Assembly (NCBI GenBank): GCA_964397565.1
Contig: CAYNJC010000015.1
Span: 36,419 to 100,418 of the forward strand
Length of the DNA stretch: 64,000 nucleotides
Direction of reading: 5' to 3'
Source of the DNA: JAPLST01 sp964397565
GTDB taxonomy: Bacteria; Auribacterota; UBA3054; JAPLST01
In this document: positions 39,618 to 48,754 of the stretch, in pieces
How positions within the stretch are numbered: position 1 is the first letter of the stretch
Layout of the letters: each line of letters begins with the position of its first letter
Translations under genes and position numbers: made by a program
Notes under the pieces: generated by a model
What the model was told of the DNA's origin: nothing
The model's input: the letters and a program-made list of their open reading frames with translations, nothing else
Database searches by the model: none

Positions 39618-40970
39618 TTACAGACGCTTGCGCGCGCGCCAGCACACCAGTGCCAGCAGCGCCATGCCGGCCGGCTCGGGCATCACCAGAACGGCATAGG
39701 TGCCGGTGGCGGCCAAGTCGCCAAATTCGCTGGCCGCCTGCAGGGTCACGACCGTGTTCGAGACAACGGGGCCAACCGTCAGCAGGTTGCCCATCAGCAC
39801 GACGCCCTCGGGTGCCGGGCCGACAATGCTCCAACTGGCCGTGCTGGTGCGCTCATAGGCCATGGCCGCGCCCCAGGCGTTGGTCAGGCGGAGCGCGCAG
39901 GTGTAGGGCGCATTGGTCGTGTATTCGACGACTTCGGCGGCGCCGGTGACGGTCAGCAGCGCGGCAAGATCGGTGACATAACTGTAGACACCTTTGCGCA
40001 TTTGATGCGTGTGCCAAGTCAGGCCGTTGTGCCAATCAAACGAGGCGACCTGGTTGCCGGCGATACTGTCCAGCAATTGATCCTTGGCCAGGACCATTGC
40101 CAGCGATGCGACCGGATTTGTCGGCCAAAAGCGCAGGATGTTGTTCTGATTGCCGCTGCGGCTGACGGCCAGATAAATCCAGCCGTCCGGTGCAAAGAAT
40201 ATGTCTTGCAGATTAAGGCTGGATTCTTTCACCAGGTTGCTGAGCGCCGCCGTGGGCACGGCCACGCTGAGCGTGCCGTTCGTTGCGCACATGATAACGA
40301 CGCGCGTCGCGCCGCTGGTGCCACTGCCCGTGTACAAGTTGCCATACGGATCCATGGTCATGCCGCCGGTGACCACGGCATAGCCGAAGGCGTTGGAAAA
40401 GGCCTCGGTGTTGACAATGGTTGTTATTGTGTTGCTATCCAGCGCGCGCACAATCCTGCGTGAGCCACTTTCATAAAAAACAATTGCACCATCACGATGA
40501 TCGGTCATGTAGGCCGATGTCCAGTTAAGCGTGCTGATGCCCAGGGCATTGGTAATGGCTTCACTGCTGATATGCAAGGTGATGGCGCCGGTGTGCTTGT
40601 TAACCCGCCAGATTTGTTTGGAGACGGTGTCGCCGAATTGCAGGTCGTCGCCCCAGACATCAAAGCCATAGAAGGTTGTCAAGGCCGTCTTGCTGGAGGC
40701 GGCCAACCAGTTGCTGGGATTCACCAGTTGCGTTTCGACCAGCGGGCCGCCCAAGCCGTCCACGCGGGTGAGCTGCACCCCATAGCCAATGCTGAGTTGG
40801 CAAAACGAGGTCGTGCCCTCGCTGACATGGCCGTACATATAGTCCGACTCGCGTGCGCCGTCAGCGACGGCAAACGGCACCAGTTCGATGATCAGATTGG
40901 TCGTGGCAGCGGGCGCGGCGCCGCTGCCAAGGGTCAGCAAAACGGCAGCCAGCAAAAGGGTGCGCTTCAT
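39618..40970 (-). CDS. PEP-CTERM propeller-like protein (family member 6)
   Basis: ATG 40970 overlaps the subtilase stop as ATGA and starts a signal peptide (KRTLLLAAVLLTLGSGAAPA). The 450-residue product contains the family phrases ELVPFAVADG, RVDGLGGPLVETQLVNPSNW, FGDTVSKQIWRVNKHTGAI and MTMDPYGNLYTGSG, spaced like blades of a beta-propeller, then a putative Ig-like domain (VVEYTTNAPYTCALRLTNAWG) and a PEP-CTERM tail MPEPAGMALLALVC with ARKRL. It is the most distant of six relatives in this cluster and shares the extra Ig-like domain with the gene at 51975. Likely a surface protein; no catalytic motif. Confidence 0.8.
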   Translation of the reverse strand: MKRTLLLAAVLLTLGSGAAPAATTNLIIELVPFAVADGARESDYMYGHVSEGTTSFCQLSIGYGVQLTRVDGLGGPLVETQLVNPSNWLAASSKTALTTFYGFDVWGDDLQFGDTVSKQIWRVNKHTGAITLHISSEAITNALGISTLNWTSAYMTDHRDGAIVFYESGSRRIVRALDSNTITTIVNTEAFSNAFGYAVVTGGMTMDPYGNLYTGSGTSGATRVVIMCATNGTLSVAVPTAALSNLVKESSLNLQDIFFAPDGWIYLAVSRSGNQNNILRFWPTNPVASLAMVLAKDQLLDSIAGNQVASFDWHNGLTWHTHQMRKGVYSYVTDLAALLTVTGAAEVVEYTTNAPYTCALRLTNAWGAAMAYERTSTASWSIVGPAPEGVVLMGNLLTVGPVVSNTVVTLQAASEFGDLAATGTYAVLVMPEPAGMALLALVCWRARKRL

Positions 40971-43900
40971 AGTTGTCGTCCCAGGCGAGTGAAGAGCAAG
41001 AGGCAGCCAAGCGCGCCACACAACAGCGGTTCGGGAACAATGGTGACCGCGGCCGCGCGCTCATAACTGGTCTGCTCACCGGCCGCATTGTTGATCGTGA
41101 CGCGCACGGCATAGACGCCGGGGTCATTGTAGGTGTGCGTGACGGTCAAGTCGTTGGTGCGGATGGCATCGGGCGTGTCATTGGCGTCAAAGTCCCATGC
41201 GCAGACCAACTGGGCGAGGTTGGTGCCCCAGGCTTGGGCCGTGAACGCAAGTGCGGTCGCGGGCTCGGCCACATTCGTCGCCGCGGTGAAGTAGCACAGC
41301 AAGCCAGCCGGCGCGAATTCGAAGGCGCCCATATCCGGCGCGCCGCCGTACACCCGCGGCGCGCCGCCACAATCCAGCGTGTTCAGCAACCACACGGAAT
41401 TGGCGGCATCAACGCATGGCGAGGCGCCCAGCAGATGCCATGCGCCGTCCTGGGTGAACAGGGGATTGCTGACCGTGTTGCTGACGCCGCCCGGATCAGG
41501 CGTGATGCAGGTGAAGCCCACGGTGATGTCGCCGTTCGCCGCATACCAATTCGGGCCGAGCGCGGCGTTGTTGTACTGCACAATGCAGTTGCGCACAGCG
41601 CCGCCATGGTTGGCATAGATACCACCGCCAGCCAGCAGTTCGGTGCGATTGCTGACGATCGTGCAGTTGCGCGTGTCACTGCCGTAGGTGGCGCTCAGTG
41701 CCCCGCCGTACTTGCGCGCGACATTGCCGACCAAGAGCGTGTCGGTGACGATGCCGGTGAGGCTGGCAAAGCTATCTTGATGAATGCCGCCGCCGTTTTC
41801 CTCGGCGCGATTGGCCAGCACACGGCAACGCGAGACCAAGCCGCCGCGCTGCAACACGACCCCGCCGCCGCTGAGCGCCGCTTTGTTGCCGCGCACATCG
41901 CAATCGGTCAGCGTGCCCTGGCGGTCGACGTAGACACCGCCGGCGTCGCCCACGGATACATTGCCGAGAATGCTGCAGTGGTCAAGCGTTGCGCCCGCCT
42001 GCAGATAGGCGCCACCGCCCTGGATCCCGGCGATGTTCGACACAATAGCACAGTCACGCAGCACACCGGTGGTGATGTGGACGCCGCCGCCATAGCGGTT
42101 CGTGCCGCGCAACAGGGTCAAGCCCTCGACCACGGCGTTGGTGGTCAGGCTGAGGCAGCGATGCGCATAGCCGGCATCCAGGACGGTCTGCGCCGCGCCG
42201 GCCACGCCGCGCACGGTCACGGCCCGCTCGATAATCAGCTCCGCCTCGCGGTACACGCCGCTACTTACCAGAATGAGGTTGCCATCCGGCGCCGCGCTGA
42301 CCGCCGCCACTACCGACGTCGCGGCGGCCGCCCATGAGGCAAACGGCCATTGATGCGCGCCGGTCATGCCCGCGACGAAATTCGTCAGCCCCGCTGGGCC
42401 GGTGCGCGTGATGGCGACCATGGCGGCGGCAGTGAACCCGTAGGCATTGCTGCCTGTGACCCAGATGATGTTGCGATCCGTGCTGGCGGACAGCGGCAGG
42501 ATCGGCGCCTGCCACGCATTCGTCGCACTGAAGCTCTGGGCGTTGCCGGTGGCGGCGTTCGAGACACTCATGCTGACCAGCACATTGCCATTATTGCAGC
42601 CCGAAAGACCAAAGGCATTCGTTTCGTACGGCACGACCGACGGCTGGTTCAAAATGTTGATCACCAACGCCTCGCTGACCTGCGCGCAGCCGGTAACGCT
42701 GAGGTCCGCATGGGCGGCGCGCAACTGCACGCCATGCACGCCCTCGAGCACGCCATTGCTGGGTATCGCCGGGCCGTGCTCCAGGCGAATCGTATTGGTA
42801 AACAGGCAACTGCCGGGTGTGTGCACCGGTAATAGCAGCGATTCGCTATCACCGGCATCGGACCAAAGCGTGACGGGCACGCTGGCGCTGCCGGCCAGAT
42901 TCGTGTCGACCAGCAAGACCGCCACGGCGGTATGGGTGAAATACGTGCGTTGGTCAAAAAACACGCCGCGGATACTGCGCAGCGCGTTGAAGACATTCAG
43001 CCGCCCGCCCGTCTGCATCTTCGGCGCGAAAGCCGGCACGGGATCAACATTGTTCATCAGCGCGGCTTTCACCTCCGCGACCGTTAGGTAGGGATTGAAC
43101 GACAGCAGCAAGGCCGCCGCGCCGCAGGTATGCGGCGTGGCCATCGACGTGCCACTGTAGATGGCGTACTGATTGCCGGGCACCGTGCTCGCGATGTCGA
43201 CGCCGGGCGCCGCCAGATCCACGTTGTTGGAGCCGTAATTGGAAAACACGGCCAGCGCATCATTGCGGTCGGAGGCCGCCACGGCCAGCACATTGCTGAT
43301 GTTGTAGCACGAGGGATAATTCGGGGTGAGGTCATTGTCGTCGCCAATGCCGTCCAGGCCGCCATTGCCGGCCGCCGCGCAAAACAGGACGTTCGAGTCG
43401 TTCGCCAGTGCAATAACATCGTGCAGCGCCTGCGAATAGGGGCCGCCGCCCCAACTATTGTTCAGCACCCGCGCACCCATCTTGATCGCATAGTCAATGC
43501 AGGTGATGGCGTCAAACGAGCTGCCCGAGCCGTTGCTTGCGATGAATTTGAGCGCCATGATGCGCGCCTGCCAGCAGACACCGGCGACGCCGCGCCCGTT
43601 GTTGCCAAAACCCGCGATCGTGCCGGCGCAGTGCGTGCCATGACCGTAGTCATCCATCGGCGCGCCGGTGCCGTTGACCGGGTCAATACCAAAGACGTCG
43701 TCAACATAGCCGTTGTTGTCATTGTCAATGCCGTCGTCAGGAATCTCGCCGGGATTGCGCCACATGTTCGAGACCAGATCCGGATGGGTGTAATCCACGC
43801 CACTATCAACGACACCGACGATCACATCGCCGCCCGTGCTGAAGTCCCAGGCCTCGGGTGCATCAATGTCGGCGTCCACCGTCCCGCCAAACTGGCCGGT

Positions 43901-44257
43901 ATTATTCAGGCCCCACAACAAGCCTTCATCGTAGAATGGATCGTTGGGCGTGCGGTCAACCGTGTAGATGTAGTTCGGCTCGGCATATGCAACCGCGTTG
44001 TCCGCCGCCACGCGGCCCGCCACAGACTGCACCGACGCGTTCGTGTCGGTCAATTGCCACAGTTCCAGTTTTGAAGAGGGCAGCGCGCGACGCAACTGCG
44101 CGCCATAGCGGGCACGCACGACAGCGCGGGTCGTGGCCGTGCGGCCGGTTTTATACTTTACCACCAGCTCGCCGGGGACAAACGCCGGCGTGGTGGCGGC
44201 TGCCAGGAGTCCGGCGCCGCATAGCAGCAGTGTGAGAAACATGCGGTTAATCATCAT
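40967..44257 (-). CDS. Subtilase (S8) with Pmp-like beta-helix, PKD domain and PEP-CTERM tail
   Basis: Starts at 44257, 44254 or 44242 are possible; none has a strong ribosome site, and a signal peptide (MFLTLLLCGAGLLAA) follows all. The product is about 1096 residues. It has a short propeptide (FVPGELVVKYKTG), then a subtilisin domain with Asp in VVDSGVDYTHPDL, His in YGHGTHCAG and Ser in SGTSMATPH; a calcium-type DGIDNDNNGYVDD loop sits after the Asp motif. After a linker, residues about 650-950 form a right-handed beta-helix with GGG-[VIA] and NC-x-[IV] repeats like chlamydial Pmp domains. A PKD domain (VCAWDFDAND, VTHTYNDPGVYAV) and IVPEPLLCGALGCLLL tail follow. An exported protease anchored by exosortase is the likely form. 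Confidence 0.85.
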   Translation of the reverse strand: MMINRMFLTLLLCGAGLLAAATTPAFVPGELVVKYKTGRTATTRAVVRARYGAQLRRALPSSKLELWQLTDTNASVQSVAGRVAADNAVAYAEPNYIYTVDRTPNDPFYDEGLLWGLNNTGQFGGTVDADIDAPEAWDFSTGGDVIVGVVDSGVDYTHPDLVSNMWRNPGEIPDDGIDNDNNGYVDDVFGIDPVNGTGAPMDDYGHGTHCAGTIAGFGNNGRGVAGVCWQARIMALKFIASNGSGSSFDAITCIDYAIKMGARVLNNSWGGGPYSQALHDVIALANDSNVLFCAAAGNGGLDGIGDDNDLTPNYPSCYNISNVLAVAASDRNDALAVFSNYGSNNVDLAAPGVDIASTVPGNQYAIYSGTSMATPHTCGAAALLLSFNPYLTVAEVKAALMNNVDPVPAFAPKMQTGGRLNVFNALRSIRGVFFDQRTYFTHTAVAVLLVDTNLAGSASVPVTLWSDAGDSESLLLPVHTPGSCLFTNTIRLEHGPAIPSNGVLEGVHGVQLRAAHADLSVTGCAQVSEALVINILNQPSVVPYETNAFGLSGCNNGNVLVSMSVSNAATGNAQSFSATNAWQAPILPLSASTDRNIIWVTGSNAYGFTAAAMVAITRTGPAGLTNFVAGMTGAHQWPFASWAAAATSVVAAVSAAPDGNLILVSSGVYREAELIIERAVTVRGVAGAAQTVLDAGYAHRCLSLTTNAVVEGLTLLRGTNRYGGGVHITTGVLRDCAIVSNIAGIQGGGAYLQAGATLDHCSILGNVSVGDAGGVYVDRQGTLTDCDVRGNKAALSGGGVVLQRGGLVSRCRVLANRAEENGGGIHQDSFASLTGIVTDTLLVGNVARKYGGALSATYGSDTRNCTIVSNRTELLAGGGIYANHGGAVRNCIVQYNNAALGPNWYAANGDITVGFTCITPDPGGVSNTVSNPLFTQDGAWHLLGASPCVDAANSVWLLNTLDCGGAPRVYGGAPDMGAFEFAPAGLLCYFTAATNVAEPATALAFTAQAWGTNLAQLVCAWDFDANDTPDAIRTNDLTVTHTYNDPGVYAVRVTINNAAGEQTSYERAAAVTIVPEPLLCGALGCLLLFTRLGRQL

Positions 44258-44439
44258 ACATTGCCGAGTGAATATGGCCATGAAGACACGGAGACACGAA
44301 GGCAGCTGGTGGTCGGTGATCGGTAATCAGTAATCGGTGGCGGCACAGAGGTAGGGCAGGCAGCCTGTGCCCGCCGCTTTCCGAGGGAGGGTCACCGGCC
44401 TGGTGACCGATGTTAATATTCGCTGCCAACATTGTTGGT
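44258..44439. other. Spacer with filler repeats and a hairpin
   Basis: Contains short repeats of the GATCGGTAATCAGTAATCGG type and a perfect hairpin GGTCACC (44390-44396), GGTGACC (44402-44408). It is one of the few longer gaps in the surface-protein run, so an internal promoter or terminator could lie here. Confidence 0.4.
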
Positions 44440-46119
44440 TCAACGCTTAATTGTAAACTGCAAATTACAAATCGCAAAGAGCAGAACCATGCCTATCACC
44501 ACCGGTTCCGGCACGGTCTCATAGGCACCCATGTCCACGACATTCTGCTTGATGCGCGCGGTGCCGTCCAGATCATAGTTGCCGAAGGCATACGCGTTCG
44601 AGCCCGCATTGATGCAGGGCGAACCCCACACCAGGCGATAGTCACCGCCTTCGAGATCAACCAACTGGGGGTCGTTGGTGATATTGCCCTCGCCAACGAT
44701 CACGGGCAACGTACAGACAAACGCGCAAGTGATGCTGCCGGAGCCGGCGCCGAGAAAATAATTCGTGTTGCTCACCGGTGCGCTGTTGCCATACACGATG
44801 GCATTGCGCAGCACCGTTTGAATCCCCGTCAGATACACGCCGCCGCCGCTCAAATCACTGCGATTCGAGACAATCGTGCAATTGTTGATTTTGGCGGAAG
44901 CCGTCGTCAGCCCGCCGCCGTAGGCCTTCGCATAGTTGCGGGCGAAGAGGCAGTTGTTCACTTCGCTCATGTTGATATAGGCACCGCCGCCATAATTCAC
45001 GCCATAGATCGCGTTATCTTCGAAGCGGCAGTTGTTGATCACCGTCCGGTAGGACGTCAACGAGTTGAAGTACGTGCCGCCGCCGCGCCCGAGTGTGCAG
45101 ACATTGCCGCGCACGACGCAGTCAACCATTTCAAGATCGGCCCGAAACACCAAGACGCCAGCGGCACTGCCCTTCTGGCAAAGATTGCCACTGATCACGC
45201 AGTTGCTGATGAAGCCGGAGGCCGCGGCGTATACGCCGCCGCCGTCGTAGTTTGACACAATGTTGCCCTGCAGCTGCGAGTCACGCAAGCTGCCGTCAAT
45301 CGGCCAATACATGCCGCCGCCGTAATTGGCCGCCCAGTTACTTGAGATCTGCGCGGCGCACACAACCGCGCCGCTCGAACCATAGACGCCGCCGCCATAA
45401 TTGGCGCATGCATTTTGGACGACAATGCAATTGGAGACGCTGGCATCATCAAGGTAGATGCCGCCGCCGCTGCGCTCGAACAGGCTGTGCCCGGTGTTGG
45501 TACCCATGGCAAAGGTCGCGCCATTCGAGACCGTGAAGCCGGCCAAGGTCGCGCCGCCGGTGAGATAGACGCCGCGCACGGCATTGCTGCCAAGACCGAG
45601 CACGGAACTCGGATCGCGCGCGCCGACAATCGCCGTCACCGCCGGGCCGCCGACGCTGACAATCATCACCGCATTGGTCACCAGCACGCGATTGGGCAAG
45701 GCAAAGCCAGGGGTGACCTGTGCGCCACTGGCGTACACGCCGGTGTTGACCAGAATGAGTGCGCCATCGCTGGCGACATCCACGGCGTCTTGAATGGAGA
45801 CGGCAGCCGTGGCCCAGTTGGTGAAGGGCGTTGTCGCGCCACCGGCATTCAGGCCGTCGACATAATGGGTGGCCGCGCCGGCGCACAGCGCGCCGCAGGA
45901 GAGCAGCATGAGTAGTATGGCCACGAAGACATCCACGCCGCAGGGCGGGACTAGCAGACGCCAGCCAAGACACGAAGAAGAGGCGGCACGAAGAAATTGT
46001 CGTAGTGCAGCCGCAGCAGGTTGTGCCTGGCCAATAACAATGTCTGCGTTTTCTTCGTGCATGCCTGGCAAATAACTGCGCAGTGGTTGTGTCTGGTGCT
46101 GCATAACGATGTTTCTCAT
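44440..46119 (-). CDS. Right-handed beta-helix PEP-CTERM protein (paralogue B)
   Basis: The frame opens at TTG 46131; ATGs at 46119 and 46104 are possible starts but the signal-peptide-like segment (FVAILLMLLSCGALCAGAATHYVD) begins some 60 residues later, so the true start is uncertain and a GTG just before that segment may be used. From ATHYVDGLNAGG on, the protein is closely related to the gene at 46128: an AIQDAVDVASDG-type opening, about ten Pmp-like turns with GGGVY and NC repeats, and the ending VPEPVVIGMVLLFAIC. The length is about 490 residues after the signal. The extra N-terminal stretch is encoded by sequence resembling non-coding spacer, suggesting a recent fusion of spacer and gene. 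Likely a surface-exposed solenoid. Confidence 0.75.
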   Translation of the reverse strand: MRNIVMQHQTQPLRSYLPGMHEENADIVIGQAQPAAAALRQFLRAASSSCLGWRLLVPPCGVDVFVAILLMLLSCGALCAGAATHYVDGLNAGGATTPFTNWATAAVSIQDAVDVASDGALILVNTGVYASGAQVTPGFALPNRVLVTNAVMIVSVGGPAVTAIVGARDPSSVLGLGSNAVRGVYLTGGATLAGFTVSNGATFAMGTNTGHSLFERSGGGIYLDDASVSNCIVVQNACANYGGGVYGSSGAVVCAAQISSNWAANYGGGMYWPIDGSLRDSQLQGNIVSNYDGGGVYAAASGFISNCVISGNLCQKGSAAGVLVFRADLEMVDCVVRGNVCTLGRGGGTYFNSLTSYRTVINNCRFEDNAIYGVNYGGGAYINMSEVNNCLFARNYAKAYGGGLTTASAKINNCTIVSNRSDLSGGGVYLTGIQTVLRNAIVYGNSAPVSNTNYFLGAGSGSITCAFVCTLPVIVGEGNITNDPQLVDLEGGDYRLVWGSPCINAGSNAYAFGNYDLDGTARIKQNVVDMGAYETVPEPVVIGMVLLFAICNLQFTIKR

Positions 46120-46127
46120 ATGCGCTG

Positions 46128-47651
46128 TCAATATCGCTGGTTCAACGCAAACCTGTAAATCGTAAAGAGCAGAACCATGCCTATCACCATTGGTTCCGGC
46201 ACGGCCTCGTAGGCGCCCAGGTCCACGATGTTTTGTTTGATGCGTGCCGTGCCGTCAAGGTCAAAAGCGCCGGTCGCGTAGGCGTTCGAACCCACATTGA
46301 TACACGGGGAACCCCACACCAGCCGATAGTTGTCCAGCTCCACATCCACCAGCGCCGGATCGTTACTGATCATGCCCTCGCCGAGCTCGATCGGATAGGT
46401 GCAGCAATAGGCAAGCGTAATGCCGGTGTCGCTGGGCTTGATGTAGACATTATTGTTGGTGACGGCCGCGCTGTTGTGATAGACAATCGCATTACGCAGG
46501 GACGAGTTGTTGAGCATATACACGCCGCCGCCTTGCGAATCCGAGCGATTCGAGACGATCGTGCAATTATTGAGCGGACTGCCATAGGTGGTGACACCGC
46601 CGCCGAAGCTCGCCCCCACGTTGCGTGCAAAAAGACAGTTGTTGACTTCGGCATAGGTAAAGTATGCGCCCGCGCCATACTGAGTGCCGCCGGTCGCGTT
46701 GTCTTCGAAGCGGCAATTGTTGATGACGACACGGTATTGTGTCCAGGAATTGGCGAACATGCCGCCGCCGCGGCCGGTGGCGACGCGATTGCCGCGCAGC
46801 ATACAATCAACCATTTCAAACGCGGCGCGAAAGACCAACACACCACCCGCGCTGCCTTTTTGACAGAAATTGCCGCTGATGACACAATTGCTGATAAAGC
46901 CGGAAACCGCGGCATGCACGCCGCCGCCGTCATAATTCGAGACGACATTGTCGCTGATCTGCGAATCACGCAGGATGCCGTTGGTCGGCCAGGCCATCCC
47001 GCCGCCATAATTGCCGACCCAATTGCTGGAGAGCTGCGAAGCGTATACCACCGCGCCGTTCGAACCATAGACGCCGCCACCGTAATTGTCGGCCGCATTG
47101 TTGACCACAATACAATTTGACAAGCTGGCATCTGCCAGCCAGACGCCGCCGCCGCTGCGCTCGAACAGGCCCTCGCCTTGGTTCTTGCCGAAGGTCGCGC
47201 CATTCGAGACCGTGAAACCGGCCAAGGTCGCGCCGCCGGTGAGATAGACGCCGCGCACGGCGTTACTGCCCAGCCCCAGAATTGAGGTCGCGTCGCGCGC
47301 GCCGACAATCGCCGTCACCGCCGGGCCGCCAACGCTGGCAATCGTTAGCGCATTCGTCACCAGCACGCGATTAGCCAAGGCAAAGCCGGGCGTGAGCTGC
47401 GTGCCGCTGGTATACACGCCGGTGTTGACCAGGATAAGTGCGCCATCGCTGGCGGCATCCACCGCGTCTTGAATGGCGACGGCGGCCGTCGCCCAGTTGG
47501 TAAAAGGAGTTGCCGCGCCACCGGCGTTAAGGCTGTCCACATAATGTGTTGCAGCGCCGGCGCACAAGGCGCCGGCGCTGGCAACAACAAGCAAGGCAGA
47601 CGTGACGCGGCGTGCAGCACTCGCGGTGCTGAAGAGCGTCGTCGTCGTCAT
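46128..47651 (-). CDS. Right-handed beta-helix PEP-CTERM protein (paralogue A)
   Basis: ATG 47651 starts one base after the previous stop, so translation is coupled. The 507-residue protein has a signal peptide ending GALCAGAATHYVD, a conserved DAVDAASDGALILVNTGVY opening typical of choice-of-anchor/Pmp-type helices, then repeats with GGGV and NC motifs such as SNCVISGNFCQKGSAGGV, and a PEP-CTERM-like end VPEPMVIGMVLLF with a short basic tail. Long identical stretches with the next gene show a recent tandem duplication. Binding or structural role presumed; no catalytic residues noted. Confidence 0.8.
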   Translation of the reverse strand: MTTTTLFSTASAARRVTSALLVVASAGALCAGAATHYVDSLNAGGAATPFTNWATAAVAIQDAVDAASDGALILVNTGVYTSGTQLTPGFALANRVLVTNALTIASVGGPAVTAIVGARDATSILGLGSNAVRGVYLTGGATLAGFTVSNGATFGKNQGEGLFERSGGGVWLADASLSNCIVVNNAADNYGGGVYGSNGAVVYASQLSSNWVGNYGGGMAWPTNGILRDSQISDNVVSNYDGGGVHAAVSGFISNCVISGNFCQKGSAGGVLVFRAAFEMVDCMLRGNRVATGRGGGMFANSWTQYRVVINNCRFEDNATGGTQYGAGAYFTYAEVNNCLFARNVGASFGGGVTTYGSPLNNCTIVSNRSDSQGGGVYMLNNSSLRNAIVYHNSAAVTNNNVYIKPSDTGITLAYCCTYPIELGEGMISNDPALVDVELDNYRLVWGSPCINVGSNAYATGAFDLDGTARIKQNIVDLGAYEAVPEPMVIGMVLLFTIYRFALNQRY

Positions 47652-47652
47652 A

Positions 47653-48726
47653 TTACACAAAACGCCGCAGTACCAGTGCCGCAAAGCCCAGCAGACCGAT
47701 CACCACCGGCTCGGGAACTTCCGTCAGGTAGATGCCGTTCTGGCCGAATTGATGCCAGGCCCAGCCACTGCCCGCGTTCGGATAGGTGCCGTAGAAACGA
47801 ATGCAGTTGAGGTTGGCGCTGGCGGCCACGCTGGTCAGCAATGCGTTCGTGCTGGCAAACACACTGAGTGTGCCGCTAGGATCCGCCGGATCAAATTGCA
47901 ACAACGCCGCAGCAGTGCCGCTGCCGTTGCGGAAGGTGAATCCATTCGGCCCCATCTTCATCGTGCCAGAAGTAGATGCCGACGAAACCAGTGTCATATT
48001 AGTCAACACATGCTTGGTGAACACGATGCTGAAGTTGCCGCCCGTATCACGCTTGGCAAGGAAGCCGGCGGTTGAGCTAGTTGTGCCGAAATACAGGTTA
48101 CCCGAGTTGTCAAAGTTCATAGAACCGTTTATCGTCGCCCCGGCGCCCAATGCAGCGGTGACATCGCTTTCGTTGAACAGAAGACTGACGACGTTAGAGC
48201 CACCGGTCGTGAGCACTTTACTGCTGGTGCTGTCGAAGAATACGTGTTCGCCATTAGCCGGGTTGACACATTGTATTGCGCCAAGGGCGACATTGCTGAA
48301 GCCAGTAAAATTGCTGATGGTCTGCTTGCTGCAATACCGGATCAACTCGCCGGTGTACTTGTTGACGCGCCAGATTGCATCGGAGGTTACATCGCCAAAC
48401 TGCAGATAGTCTGTGCCGGACACATCAAAGCCTTGAAACGAGGTGCAACTGGTTCCACCAGATGCGGCTATCCACGTTGCCGGTGACACAAGCTGGGTGC
48501 GGGTCTGTGCGCCGCCGATGTCGGCGATGCGGACAATCTGAACCAGGTTGTTCAAGCCGAGTTGGCAGTAGGCATTGGTGCCGTCAATGGACAGACCATA
48601 GATTGCGCCCGATCCGACGCCGCCGTCAACGGTTGCCCAGGTTGCCAAGAGGCTGGTGCCGGCCGTTGCCGCTAATGCGCCGACGAACAGGGCCAGGATG
48701 AGAGTGAGGAGTTTGGTGAGATGCAT
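47653..48726 (-). CDS. PEP-CTERM propeller-like protein (family member 5)
   Basis: ATG 48726 is preceded by AAGGAAAA. The 357-residue product has a signal peptide (LLTLILALFVGALAATA) and the family pattern: WATVDGGVGSGAIYGLSIDG, RIADIGGAQTRTQLVSPATW, FGDVTSDAIWRVNKYTGELI, NFDNSGNLYFGT and KMGPNGFTFRNGSGT, i.e. repeated blade-like segments of about 45-60 residues. The C-terminus VPEPVVIGLLGFAALVLRR is a PEP-CTERM signal. It lacks the Ig-like domain of members 1 and 6. Confidence 0.8.
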   Translation of the reverse strand: MHLTKLLTLILALFVGALAATAGTSLLATWATVDGGVGSGAIYGLSIDGTNAYCQLGLNNLVQIVRIADIGGAQTRTQLVSPATWIAASGGTSCTSFQGFDVSGTDYLQFGDVTSDAIWRVNKYTGELIRYCSKQTISNFTGFSNVALGAIQCVNPANGEHVFFDSTSSKVLTTGGSNVVSLLFNESDVTAALGAGATINGSMNFDNSGNLYFGTTSSTAGFLAKRDTGGNFSIVFTKHVLTNMTLVSSASTSGTMKMGPNGFTFRNGSGTAAALLQFDPADPSGTLSVFASTNALLTSVAASANLNCIRFYGTYPNAGSGWAWHQFGQNGIYLTEVPEPVVIGLLGFAALVLRRFV

Positions 48727-48754
48727 GGGTTTTCCTTGGTGAGAGTGTTACGGT

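Noticed and set aside
40973..42337. Long plus-strand frame opposite the subtilase gene, and similar long antisense frames at 52122-53483, 53414-54532 and 57999-59624
   Set aside because: They mirror GC-rich, repeat-rich genes on the minus strand that have clear domains, signal peptides and ribosome sites; the antisense translations have no recognisable features.
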